Source: Rhabditophanes sp. KR3021 (taxonomy: Eukaryota > Nematoda > Chromadorea > Rhabditida > Alloionematidae). Taken from it: a DNA stretch of 64,000 nt. The notes beneath the pieces are model-generated. The model searched no databases, had not been told where the DNA came from, and saw only the letters and a list, made by a program, of their open reading frames with translations. Both the position numbers and the translations under genes were made by a program. Shown piece after piece: positions 23,501-34,877 of this stretch. How positions within the stretch are numbered: the first letter of the stretch is position 1; each line of letters opens with the position of its first letter. The stretch is taken from positions 7,006,001-7,070,000 of the forward strand of contig CAUJLY010000003.1 of the NCBI GenBank assembly GCA_963281155.1, given 5' to 3'.

Positions 23501-26500
23501 TGAGAAGACTAAAAATTGATTTTAAAGAACATTCCTATTCAACTACTTTGAGTGGTGGGCAAAAAAGAAAACTATCCCTAGCTATAGCTTTGATCGGAGG
23601 CTCAGAAATAGTATTTTTGGATGAACCTACTAGTGGAATGGACCCTGGCGCCAGACACGAAACCTGGACTCTCTTATTAGAAGAAAAGGCTAAAAGAACC
23701 ATGCTACTAACTACTCACTTCATGGAAGAAGCCGACCTCTTAGGAGACCGAATCGGGATCATGGCTCATGGGGAGTTGCAATGCATTGGAAGTTCGATGT
23801 ATCTCAAAAACATATTCGGCGCTGGTTGATAATTCTTTAAATGACCTTAACTAATTTTTTATTTTAGGTAATTATGGGACAAAATTAAAAAAGTTTACTA
23901 TCAAATAGAAAAAACTACACAAGGACAATAATTAAAAACTATAGTAAAGACAAAAAATTAAAAGATGGTGTCACCAATTTCTTCGCATCAAAGACCCTTC
24001 TCTCTAAGATAGCCCCAATTGCACAGCCATTTACTCAATTAAGGAGTACGTTTCCTTGGCGGAACACTTGCCATAGTCACAGTTTGTAATTTGCCACTTG
24101 TAACGTTCCCCCCAAATGAATTCTAAATTCTCAGCTGTTTCTTCGAAGTGACAGGGTACCTTTACAACAGTCATCTTTAATTCAGCTTTCATTACTTGAT
24201 GCATTCTCATTTCCTTTCTACCGAATAGCTCTTCTTTTCAAATGTAGGGTCCATTTATTCTTAACTCTATTTCGGATTCCCCTGCATACACGAATGTCTT
24301 CCCAAACAAGCCAAATACATTGTCCACACTACTTTTCCATCAACTTTTGGATCCAAAAAGAAGTAGACGTATGGGTTGTGTCTTTCTGGCCAAATAACTC
24401 ATCAACCAACCATTCTTCGTCCAATTCAACTTTACATCTAACCAAAGACAAGCTACTTTCAACTTTGCAACACTTTCTCGGACTGGGTTTTTCTAGACTA
24501 GCATTTTTCATGATACCAGTACTTTATTTAGCTTCTCTCGTGACTCCTTCATCTTTTGCCTCTTTAGTTAATTCATAACTCCAGCTGAGTAGATCTTGGA
24601 AGTAAGGGTGATTGAAGTTATTGCACGGGATTATAAAAGAATCACTTAGCGTAACGGGTTAAAAAGAGATATGTAACTACGATTGACGTTAAATTGAAAA
24701 TGATGCCTCGCTCAATTTATGTGGCAAGGAAAATAGGGCTCTAAGATTGACCTTAAAAAATGTTAGGAAGAGTATGCCTTCCAAAAATGGCCGAACTTTC
24801 CTTATAACCAAAGTATGCATAGTAAATTTGAGTTGAGTGGTGAAGGAGAGAAGTTGATGTTGGGCAAGCAGTAGTAGAGCGAATGCTAGGTATGCCAATG
24901 TCACGGTGTGTGAAGAATGGATCGGCCAGATTAAAGAGATGGGTACAAGCGATTTAATAAACTCTTTGTTTAGAGGTTTAGAAAACTTGTTCATAAAACT
25001 AAAATATTACAATGTTTTGTCATAAACTAATGCTTTTAGTTAACATTTAAACCTAAACGATCTTACAAGGAAGATTGATAAAAATGTAGCTAAATACACT
25101 GATTCAAAAAGTGCATTTAGAGATATCAATTAATGAAGTATCCTTTCAGGTTATCACTTAACAGTTGTGTTCAAAAGAGACAGTCCTCTTAAGGATTTAC
25201 ACGAACAATACAAAAATATCCTTGATTTCCTGAAATCTTATTGCCCAGAAGCTGAGATGCACTCAGCTGTTGGGAATGAAGCTACTTACTTGATTAGTCA
25301 TACTAATAGAGCCAAGTTCCCAGTTGTGTTCAAGGAGTTGGAGGATAGACAGACCAAGTTTTTGGTTGAATCTTTCGGTGTTTCTATCACAACGATGGAA
25401 GAAGTGTTCTTGAAAGTTAATGACTTAGCTAATGAAAAGAGAGATGCGGAATTAGGTATTGAAAATAGTGACAGTCGTTCGGAATGTGTTGATTTGTTGC
25501 AAAAATTCAAAAGTCTAAAGAGTTCGACCAGACTAAGTGGAGGAGCTTACTACTGGCAACATGTGAAAGCAATGTTCATTAAAAGAGCAATTTACTTTTA
25601 CAGGAGATGGGTCCAATTTATCCCTTCTTTGATTATTCCTATTTTGTATTTAGGTTTGCTTACATGGACACTTAAAATTATGCCCGGCCCAGAACAACAA
25701 GATCCTCTTAACATTAACTTTACTATTTACAATTCGAAGGATATTGCGGCTGATTTAGTTGTTCAACAACATTCTCCTGCTGCAGCTGGAAGTATGATGA
25801 CTTACGATGCAACCTTTGCAAAAGAAATGTTTGATCTATCCCAAAGTTTAAATCCCGATGTTAAATTCGACCAAATTGAATGCAATGAAACAAGCAAAGC
25901 CAGTTCATATATTCTAGACCAGATAAAGAATACCGGATACAGATCATTTTCAATCAAAACACCTGTAGCATTTACTCAATTCTATTATAATATTTCGATA
26001 GACCTAGGAGTAACAGATGTCAACTTGGGTGTCATTAATATCATCAATGCAATGTTTAATAATTTCGACATGCACTCACCACCCCTAGCACTTTCCTTAG
26101 CTGATACTTATTTGATGAGAAAGGAAACCAATATCAATGATTTTGCCCTGAATGTTGTTAATCACCCATTGCCGCCAACAAATGCAGACACCCTAAAATC
26201 AAAATCCATGTCAGCCCAATCTGCTTTCATCATTTCATACACAATCATCGTAGCAATTTCAATGGCTGTTTCCAGTTACGCTTCCTTTTTGATTAGAGAA
26301 AGATCCAAAAAATCCAAACATATGGTACGTTCAAAAAATAATTATTAAAACAAAAATATTTAAAATTAAATACTGCCATTCAAAGCCACAATGGATTTCC
26401 CCATTTTTTGAGTATACAGAAATAGCCATTAGTGCTGCACTTTTAACTGATTCATAATTAGCAACTATTTCACCTTCTTCATCCAACTGAACAGTTTCCT

Positions 26501-28633
26501 TTGCATTTGAGAGCAAACTTCAATTGCAAACCAATTGCTTGGATCCTAAATAGATAACAAATTAAATATTAACTTGCAGTGTTGTCATTAGAATGAGACA
26601 TAATAGTTTCAATTAATTGAGAAATAATATCGTTATTTTATTTGAAAGCAACACTCAAAAATGATGGCTGTTTAAAATTTAACAAAAAGTTTTGTCAAAG
26701 TCTTTTTAATTACATAATTTTTTAGCAAATGATGTCTGGAATTAGGCCATGGATGTACTGGGTGACTACATTCGTCTGGGATGCCACATGTTATTCTTTG
26801 CCTTGCATAGCATTCATAGCAATCTACTTTGCCTTTGATGTGGAAGCTTTTACCAACTCCGCCCAGACAGTACTAACATTATTATTAGCATTGGCTTTGT
26901 ATGGCTGGACCAACATACCATTTGTGTATACTTTTTCCTTCTTATTTTCATCAGCTCCAAAAGGGTATACTTTGATTGTGATGTATAATATTATTACTGG
27001 AATGATTGGTTGTATTGCAATTCCTATTATTACTCAAACTAGTTCAGTTAGCGAAGCCCATACTTGGTCAGTCATCTTGTCATTCTTCTTTCCAACTTAC
27101 AATTTGTCTAATTGTTTTTCGGTCCTTTATAATAATGAGTTTGGAAGAATTGCTTGTGAATCAATTGATTGCAAAAATCCTTTGTATACAAAGACTGTTC
27201 CCCAATGTTGTGGTAGTGACCCTACAATGCTTGCTTTTACGGATAATGTTCTAACAGACTTTTCCTCCAAAGGAATTGGGTGGGGCATTATTTTCTTAGC
27301 TGTTGAAGGTTTCTTCTATTGGTTTACAACGATAGCCGTTGAAAATAAATGGTTCTCAATGGTAAAAGCAAGGATAGGAAGGAAAAAGATCTCCCCCGGC
27401 CTTAATAATGACAGTTATGAGTGGGGTGCGGAGGACAAGAATGGAATTGAAATCGGAAGAAGAAAGTCTCTCTCTACAAAGGTTGAAGATTCAGATGTTA
27501 TTGCTGAGAAGAACTATGTGGCGAAGTGTGATGACGATGCTCACACCGTTCTAGTTCAAAATGTTTACAAAACATACGGAAACTTCAAAGCTGTCAAGGG
27601 AATTTCGTTCAAAGTCGAGAAAGGGGAAACATTTGGGTTGCTTGGAGTCAATGGTGCAGGAAAAACCTCCACTTTCCAATGGTAAGACACTTTTTCTAAA
27701 AATTGATAATTGCTCTTTTAGTTTGACGGGAGAAAATGACATCACAGAAGGAGATGCTTTCATTAATGGGTATTCGGTAAAAACGGATTGGAGATCTGCT
27801 GGTGAAAATATTGGATATTGCCCTCAGTATGATGCAATTATTAAAGAAATGACAGGTAAATTATATTTATTACTTGATTGTTTATTAACTTTACTCTAGG
27901 CGAAGAGACTTTGTACATGTTTGCCAGAATACGTGGAATACCTTCAGATGAAATTGAATTAATGGTTGATGGAATCATCGAAGCCATTGGCATTGGAATG
28001 TATGCCAGACGGCAAATTAAAACTTATTCTGGTGGAAACAAACGAAGATTGTCTCTTGGAATCAGTTTGGTTGGAATGCCGGATGTCTTGTTGCTTGACG
28101 AGCCAACTTCGGGAGTCGACCCAAAAGCCAGAAGAATCATTTGGGAGATTTTAGCCAAAGTCAGAGAAAGTGGAACAGCTCTTGTTTTGACATCACATTC
28201 AATGGAAGAATGCGAGGCTTTATGTAGTTCCTTGTCAATCATGGTGTATGGCAAATTCAGATGCTATGGAAGTCCTCAGCATATCAAGTCAAGATACGGC
28301 TCAGGATATACTTTATTAATGAGAATGGAAGGTCCGGAACACATGGAAGGTGCAGTCAACTCAATCCTCCAATTATTCCCAGGCTCAATTCTAAAGGAAC
28401 AACACGCAGTCCAATTAAATTTCGAACTAAGAAAGTCAAAGGGAGTCACCTGGTCATTCCTGTTCTCTGAACTCGAACATCTCGTCTCCGTCCTACATAT
28501 CCAAGACTACTCCCTATCTCAAACCACTTTAGAACAAGTTTTCCTCGAGTTTTCTAGGGATGCCGCAATTGGAGAGGCAGCTGTCGTTGAAGAGGCTCAT
28601 GTGGTAGAAGAACATGAGCTAGACAATAATTAG
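20532..28633 (+). CDS. Full-length ABCA-type ATP-binding cassette transporter
   Basis: Predicted lipid transporter with two membrane halves and two ATPase domains. Exons 20532-20666, 20708-20821, 20863-21568, 22154-22566, 22611-23248, 23295-23824, 25150-26324, 26726-27681, 27722-27855 and 27900-28633 agree in phase and give 1844 aa. The first extracellular domain ends in the ABCA-typical [22 protein letters not shown]1 has Walker [10 protein letters not shown] (657-665), LSGGQ (754-758) and IVFLDE (774-779). NBD2 has GVNGAGKTS (1544-1552), a variant signature YSGGN (1643-1647) and VLLLDE (1663-1668). The subfamily includes worm ABT and CED-7 proteins; I cannot assign an orthologue. Introns 3, 6 and 7 (585, 1325 and 401 bp) are long and carry antisense gene fragments. 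The intron 6 donor (GTTGAT) is non-consensus. Confidence 0.95.
21598..22073 (-). pseudogene. Antisense fragment in ABCA intron 3 (family A, copy 2)
   Basis: Minus-strand decayed coding sequence inside ABCA intron 3. The first open block starts near 22073 and includes [19 protein letters not shown]. The last block includes [15 protein letters not shown] and ends at a stop at 21598. Frame changes and stops separate them. Both the DVPTG block and the SGQSN block have counterparts in the fragment at 16204-17404, in the same order, so the two are related copies. The middle part present in copy 1 is missing here. Function unknown; the decay suggests a dead copy. Confidence 0.5.
24031..24994 (-). 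pseudogene. Decayed antisense gene in ABCA intron 6
   Basis: Minus-strand sequence with gene-like layout. A TTTTAG acceptor-like site precedes an ATG at 24994. A roughly 100-codon block with a membrane-type stretch ([18 protein letters not shown]) comes first. Protein-like blocks in shifting frames follow ([67 protein letters not shown]), then an open end with [13 protein letters not shown] and a stop at 24031. At least two frame changes and two in-frame stops interrupt it, more than the scattered single-base errors elsewhere would explain. I do not recognise the family. It most likely represents a dead gene copy inserted into the host intron. Confidence 0.5.
26331..26660 (-). pseudogene. Antisense coding fragment in ABCA intron 7
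   Basis: Minus-strand protein-like sequence inside ABCA intron 7. A short block ([20 protein letters not shown]) is followed by a possible intron ending in TATTTAG. A second block opens with DPSNWFAIE, changes frame once, and continues through [19 protein letters not shown] to [12 protein letters not shown] before running into AT-rich sequence. It is short and interrupted, with no start or clean stop. Family unknown; no similarity to the other intron fragments was noticed. Confidence 0.35.
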
Positions 28634-29063
28634 CCTTAATCAAATATAAATATATCATATTATCATATACTTGTACATTGTTTGCATTCACAAATTATAT
28701 TAATTTTTAATCCATTTAATACTTGTTCAAATAAAAGCTCAACTTAAAAATACATCACATATTACGAGTAAAGCATAACACAACATCTATTATAATATTA
28801 TTTGTATGTGTTGTATTAGCCTCTTTTAACGTATAAAAGTAAAAGCACTTCCTGAGGCAAACACGTTCTCTGTCATATCATTTGTTTTTGCCTTGACATT
28901 CGTAATAAGCTGAGTATAATAGACTAAATTTATATATGGTGGATATATTTTTATGTTGTTCTTATTTTATTTTCGTATAGCAAAAGCTATAAAGTGTGAA
29001 AGTGAGTGTGTTTTGTTAGAATAAATGCATCTCTTTGATTCTTCATTTATTTGTTGTTAAAAG

Positions 29064-29572
29064 ATGCTGTCTCAACTATTCACATGTCCTATTTGCTTAG
29101 ATTTATTATTATTACCTACAATTATCCAATGTGGTCACACTTTTTGTAAAAGTTGTATCTCTGATGCTTTGACTTTGAATGAAAATTGTTGTTTGTGTAG
29201 AAAAAAGTCACACGGACACTTGATTTCTAATTCTAATTTACAAGCCATTATTGAGCATTTGCTGGAAAGTGGTGGTTCTTTAAATGGAATTTCATTTGAT
29301 TTGTATCAACAGAAAAAAAAGAATCTATTGAAGAGATGAAGTTAAAAAATTCAGCAAGATTAGTTATATTTGAACTGTTGAATGAATCAAAGGACAGTTG
29401 TTTTGAATTGGTTCAATTACGCAGTTTATTTACTAAACACCAATCCAAATTACCACCATTTACGGATAAATTATTGGATGCCGTCAGGAAAGAGATATTT
29501 TATAATAATGGGAGTTATTTAAGTGTTAAAGATGTTGATGATAATATTATTGTAACAAGAAATAACAAATAA
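29064..29572 (+). CDS. Small RING-finger protein, frame interrupted in an A8 run
   Basis: Probable E3 ubiquitin ligase-like protein of about 170 residues. A C3HC4 RING is complete at the N-terminus: CPIC (from residue 8), CGHTFCKSC (from 23), then a CCLC pair. The frame closes at 29339, but the following frame is open from the same spot to 29572 and reads as a natural continuation (ESIEEMKLKNSARL onward). The switch falls exactly in a run of eight A at 29313-29320; nine A would restore one frame. The downstream part is helical and charged with no known domain. I treat both parts as one gene with a sequence error or a real lesion. It is convergent with the eIF2B epsilon gene. Confidence 0.75.
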
Positions 29573-29723
29573 AGAAATGCTTTTCTAATAGTTTATTCTA
29601 TTCTAATTAAAAAGAAGGCAGTAATTTAAATATATATTTTTAAATTAATTTGAGAGGTTCGCATGGATTGTATTAAAAACAAAAGAACCCCAAGGATACA
29701 TTGTTTCAATATACCATTTAATC

Positions 29724-31855
29724 CTAATCAGATTCCTCTTCGGAACTTTCTTCATCGGTATCAGCATTGAGGAAGTCGTAAAGCGGCTGGGCATGTTTCC
29801 TCCAAGGTGATGTTTCATTCAAAGATTCATACCACCCAATAATAAGGTCCTCATTAAGGATATCGACTTCATACAAAGCATGTATGATTTTAACTTGAGT
29901 CCGAAACATTTTAACATCATTTGCGGGAGAATTCTTAGCGATTTCCTCAATACAAGGAATGATCAACTTTTGGGTATCCTCCTTTTTGAAGTAATTGGTC
30001 AAAAGAGGCAACCATCCTTTAATCATCTTTTCACAACTAGCAGCTGTTCGGCATTGTTCAAGTTGCAAGAACTTCCCCATCACATTTGAACACACATCAT
30101 CCTTGTGAATCTTGTAAGCCATCTTGGAAGAATTGATCTCAAGTTTGAGAGTTTGTATCCTTGTGTCATCAAAACAATTTTCACTCTCAGCTAAGTCTTT
30201 CATTGACTCCGCAATTTCATTAGCAAACACATCGATGCAATTTTGTTCGGTATTAGCAGAGTTGTCGGCGATGTGATCGGTGGCATCCAACTCATCATCC
30301 TCTCTCTGAGTCTCCCTTCTTTCTCTCCGTGGAACAAACAAGTTCCGGTGGGATGGTTTGTTTACTCTGTTTGGGGAGTAGATTATTGAGAAGATCTCGG
30401 ACGATGATGTCCATAAGTAGTTTTTCCCAAACGGCTTTGAGGTATATCCTTTGTCTTGAGCAGTGGCTGCTCTCGACAAAACAATTGAGCAATCAGCTAG
30501 AATAGTGTCACGTGGGATAACAATATCATCTCCAATATAAACATTCTTTCCAATCTTGCAACCCTCTTCAATTTTAACCCTATCGCCAATAATAGCTGAA
30601 ACCAGATTCAGTTGGACCCCCGATTCAAAATGTTTCCCAATCATGCATTTCGTAAAGGAGCTGGACTTCACCAAATTACCGATCTCCACAATACTAGTAT
30701 CCACCAGCATAAGATCCAAGTTATCCGTCTTCGAAGGAACAAATCCAACAAAACTTCTTCTGCTTCTTTTATTAATAACCTTATGTACCTTAAAGCTCAA
30801 ATCAACCTTGTCATGACCAACATAAACAGAATGAGGCAATTGCAAAAGCTTCACGCACATATTATTTTCCAAGGCAGCTATTTCGGGTCTGAGAGGATAA
30901 AAGAAAGATCTAATAAATTTAGATTGAAGCTCCATCCATTCATAATAACTATTAGCAGACACCACATACGATTCTTTCGAAATTTCCCTGATACGGCAAT
31001 ACTTGCCTTCAATTTCATCGTTTGCAATAAAGTAGCGCATCAAATCTTCAATGCCCGACAAGTCGAAGTGAGTTATGAACATCGAAAATAACTCCCTCCC
31101 GCAAACCCAAATTGGCAAAGGTTTAAGACTTGAAGAAAATTGAAGGCCATTGATGAAGTCTGCCTTAGTAAGTTTGACTGAACGCGAATGCTCATTAAAG
31201 AAGTTTTCCACCTTGCCATTGGTAGGATTTATCTTGAAGATATCCTTGTACTCGTAAGACTGAACTCCCAAACAAGTTATGATGTGGTCTTTGCGAGTTA
31301 GGCGATCTCCCACGAAATCTTGTATTTCTTGAACGAAGTCTCCCGTCAAAAGAGTGAGGATGTTAGGAATCAATAGAAAATCCATGTCCATCAAATCTCT
31401 TTGACGAACTTCCCTAATGACATCTCCGACATTAGCAGCATGTTCGTTCTCAGCAAACTTGATGTTCCAGAAATGTCTTTTGTATTTTGTGTCGTACTCT
31501 TGAATCAGCTCCTTGCTAAAATGCCTCGACATGATGACGACATTCGTAACCGGAGTCCTAGCAACAGCCTTGATAATCAAATCGAGTAAATGAACCCCAC
31601 ACAACTTTTGTCTAACCTAAATAATAAATTAGCACACTAATTTTAGTCGACTCAACTTACCCATGGCGCATCTGCTAACAAAGGTCTAAAGGTTTTGTCG
31701 AAGTTGTCACCAACAATAATACATCCGAATTTTTGTTGAGGTTCTTTTATGCTTACCGAAGCCTCAAAATCATCTAATAGTTCAGTTGGAACCATTTTCT
31801 TTTGAAATAATGTGTAAGGATAACTTTGGTGGTTTGGGAAGAGGCGTTTTTCCAT
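29724..31855 (-). CDS. EIF2B5: Translation initiation factor eIF2B subunit epsilon
   Basis: Catalytic subunit of the guanine-nucleotide exchange factor that recharges eIF2 with GTP. Exons 31855-31661 and 31616-29724, 695 aa, close to the 721-residue human protein. The N-terminal nucleotidyltransferase-like domain starts with GCIIVGDNFDKTFRPLLADAPW. Left-handed beta-helix repeats follow (GDRVKIEEGCKIGKNVYIGD). A W2/HEAT-like catalytic C-terminus ends in an acidic tail (DADTDEESSEEESD). The start is either the ATG at 31855 or the internal ATG at 31795; the second gives an N-terminus nearer to family length and cannot be excluded. Convergent with the RING gene, 150 bp apart. Confidence 0.93.
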
Positions 31856-33027
31856 TGCTGTTTAAAGAGCTTCTTGATGGGATGTAGGAGATCAGGAAGT
31901 AATGTATTATGAAACGTGTCAAAGGACAAAAGATCATGCAATGGAAGCGAAACAATCATTCAAAAGCCTTAATTTACATGTTTAGGTCATATTTAGTTTC
32001 AATTTCAATTGCTTCCGACTCAAGTTAAAAAGACCTTTACTGATAAAATATTTACTCTTTGTTTAGTTGTTTCCTCAATAAAATTATTTTTTTAACATTT
32101 TTTATACATCTGCAAAAATGAAACATTTAAAATGATTAGATGTCCATTTGACGATCTTAAATTTGGTCAGAAGCTCGTTACTAGGCATTTAAATCTCAAT
32201 TTTATTTAATAGTAAGGAAATACACGTTTATTTTAATAAAAATCATTTTTAAGTAATATAAACCTTGCCAATTTTAGTTTTAATGCCAGTATTAGAGACA
32301 AATAGATGGAAACCGTTTTATGGCATCTTTATGAAAGCTTGTGGAATGCACAAATTCACATATACTCAAACATTTCCTTTTTAAAGGCCTATTTGTGAAA
32401 CTTTTTTGATATCTGACAAGATTATGAATCATTTGCACAACTTAAGACCTTAATTTGTTTCTTTAAAATAGAAATTACATTTTAAAAGAAGTGTACAATT
32501 ATTTTAATTTTGACAAATAACGCAAAAAGATTTCATGACCCCGACGTGATTTGAACACGCAGCCTTCCGATCTGGAGTCGGACGCGCTACCGTTGCGCCA
32601 CGGAGTCATGCTAACATATGTTTAAGCTTAGAATAAACAAATAGGCAACCCACTTTAAATTGACATGGCAATCATTGATAAGTCCATATATTCCATTACT
32701 TATGCCAACAACAAGTCAATGATCCAATAAAAAAATTATAAATCACTTCAATTTAATCGCCCGATCCTTTGACATCCCTTTACCTCAATTTAACCCCCAA
32801 AACTATTCTTTACTAATTGCAACATTTATTTGAACCATTTACATCATGAAATTACTCCAGTATCACTCAATCTCACCACCAATCCAACAGCCCCACCAAA
32901 AGTCTATTTCCCAAGACGAAATTGGAACAAAATTGCGCGTAACATTTGTGGGGTACCTTTCTTCGAATCAAATTGATCAGCTCCATTTGTGGATGTGAAG
33001 ATATTTAAGTTTCATTGTTTAATCAAG
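31856..33027. other. Intergenic around the tRNA
   Basis: Between the divergent eIF2B epsilon and LRR-1 starts. Apart from the tRNA nothing is supported. A short open frame from 32846 to about 32998 ends before the LRR-1 start and is treated as upstream sequence. Confidence 0.5.
32536..32607 (-). tRNA. tRNA-Trp (CCA)
   Basis: A 72-nt cloverleaf. The acceptor stem GACTCCG pairs with CGGGGTC, with discriminator A. The D arm is GCGC/GCGC with loop AACGGTA. The anticodon stem TCCGA/TCGGA encloses loop CTCCAGA, giving anticodon CCA. The T arm carries TTCAAAT. No intron. A T-rich run follows about 40 bp downstream. Confidence 0.95.
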
Positions 33028-34415
33028 ATGGAGTGTAAAGTTTGTATCGTCAGGGATATTGGTATGGATAGGATCAGATTAAGACATGGCAGTGTGAGGA
33101 TTGATAAGGAAGGAGATGATTATAGTGATCTGGGTCTGATTGTGGAGTATGGCAATTATCGGAAGAGATTTAATGTAAGTTGCAACACATTTTATCACAT
33201 TATGTTTATCTTTAGCTGAACAATAATATTCGAAGCATAAGGAAGGCTGGTGAAAGAGACATGACCACTATTTCAATCATTAATCCGATGACAATTATTT
33301 GCATTTCTTCACCACATCAGTATCAAATAGAAAATTTTATTACGAACATTTCTTGCATCAAGAATGGGAATTTTAATGAGATGCACGAGTACAGGCTTGT
33401 TAATGTTAACAAGATGCCAATGAGGAGAGAAATCAGTACAACTAAGGATTGGCAAGGATTCATACCGTCCATCTATTTAACTACTCTTGTCATCTATCAG
33501 ACTCCCTTTGACGCAACATTTATAAAGATTGGGACAGCGATGAATTTGAAAACATTGATAATGGATGAAGTGTTGCCTAGAAGTGGTGAATTCTACTTTC
33601 CAAATTCTTTCTTATTTTGCTTGTCAAGGATGAATGGCTTGACTCATTATGAGTTGAAGAACAACACCCTAACAACTGGTTGCAGGCTAAGTGCTGACTT
33701 TTGTGACAAATTAATGGAGGTCCTTTCTGAACAAATATCTGTCCTTAGTCTCTTCAACAACAATCTGACCAGAATGCCAAAAGGAATAGGGAGATTAGTG
33801 AGGTTACGTGATTTCGACTTCTCAGACAATTTATGCATCACGGTCCCAGGTGAATTGGCCAAATTGAAAGTATTGGACAAACTCAAACTCGCCTCCCTTG
33901 TACCCATGATCTTCCTCCCCGCCAGTTTATTCAAAGGCCCATTCCATATCAATGAACTCTATTTGAGAACATTTCAAAGCATGGCAGATATTGAAGCCTC
34001 TGACAGCCACGTCCTTAGAACTTATTTAGAAAGATGTGAATGTGTAGATTTAATTGACATCCACGCAGAAGGCCTTGCCAAACCTCCAACTTTGCTTGAA
34101 ATATGTGGGAAAGTGATGAACGGAAATGGTCTCGCCAACAACCTGCCCAGTCATCTTGATGATTGGTTAGAATCCTTTGTTGAATGTGATGTATGTGGCA
34201 TTGCAATCCCTGACTCCTACCATCGATGTTCTTTCATGACAAGTAGACTTGGAGTCTTAGCAACAACGATCTATGGCAATCACAATTACATAAACACGCC
34301 AATTGCTGTCCTAATCAAAACTTGCAAATGTTGTGCCAAAGCATCACTTATTAGGAAAACTATTCATAATGTCTATGGTGAAATTGTAAATAATTTTGAA
34401 GTTCCTCAAAATTAG
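33028..34415 (+). CDS. LRR1: LRR-1/LRR1 (PPIL5-like) CUL2 substrate receptor
   Basis: Leucine-rich repeat substrate receptor of the CUL2 ubiquitin ligase; in worms and vertebrates it targets the CMG helicase for unloading at replication termination. Exons 33028-33174 and 33216-34415, 448 aa. The order matches the family: a short N-terminal fold starting MECKVCIV, a degenerate region, LRRs (ISVLSLFNNNLTRMPKGIGR, LRDFDFSDNLCITVPGELAK), then a C-terminal part with a VECDVCGIAIPD cysteine pair and a later CKCC that mirror the cysteine knuckle of human LRR1. Similarity is moderate, so this is a confident family call but a less certain orthology. AATAAA lies about 70 bp after the stop. Confidence 0.75.
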
Positions 34416-34877
34416 GACTAATTAATAATATTACGATTGTTATTTAGTTGTTTTTAACATTTAATTGTAATTAAGATGTATCAAAATAAACATTTTTAGA
34501 TTTGTTTATACCTTTAATTGTAAATAACTATTATATCATTTTGTCTCATCATTTTTTAACCTCAACTAATTTTGGGAATTCAATCCTACTGCACTTTTAA
34601 TTTATTCATATGTAATAGAACGTAATTAATGGGTTGGGTGATTTAATTGAACAGTTAGCCCTGGTGATTCAACTTCAGCATTGGCTTTGCCAATTGTTCC
34701 TTAGCAATCGCTATACTATTACATTATCCTCAGCATTTGTCTTTTTAAGATTCGAAATTCACTCATTTATTCTTCTGAATATGATGGTATCTTTTGCTAA
34801 ATACAACTTTAATTTTTACAAAGTTAACCAATAAAAAAGACCTTTTATTTGTTTATATAATCATTTGCCACTTTTAT

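Noticed and set aside
29336..29572. A separate small gene starting at the ATG at 29336
   Set aside because: It overlaps the end of the RING frame at an A8 run and reads as its natural continuation, so it is treated as part of the same gene.
30612..31091. 159-codon plus-strand frame opposite eIF2B epsilon
   Set aside because: It is the antisense shadow of a strongly conserved gene.
32846..32998. Short open frame with ATG upstream of LRR-1
   Set aside because: It ends before the LRR-1 start, cannot be spliced in phase with a plausible intron, and the conserved N-terminus begins at MECKV.
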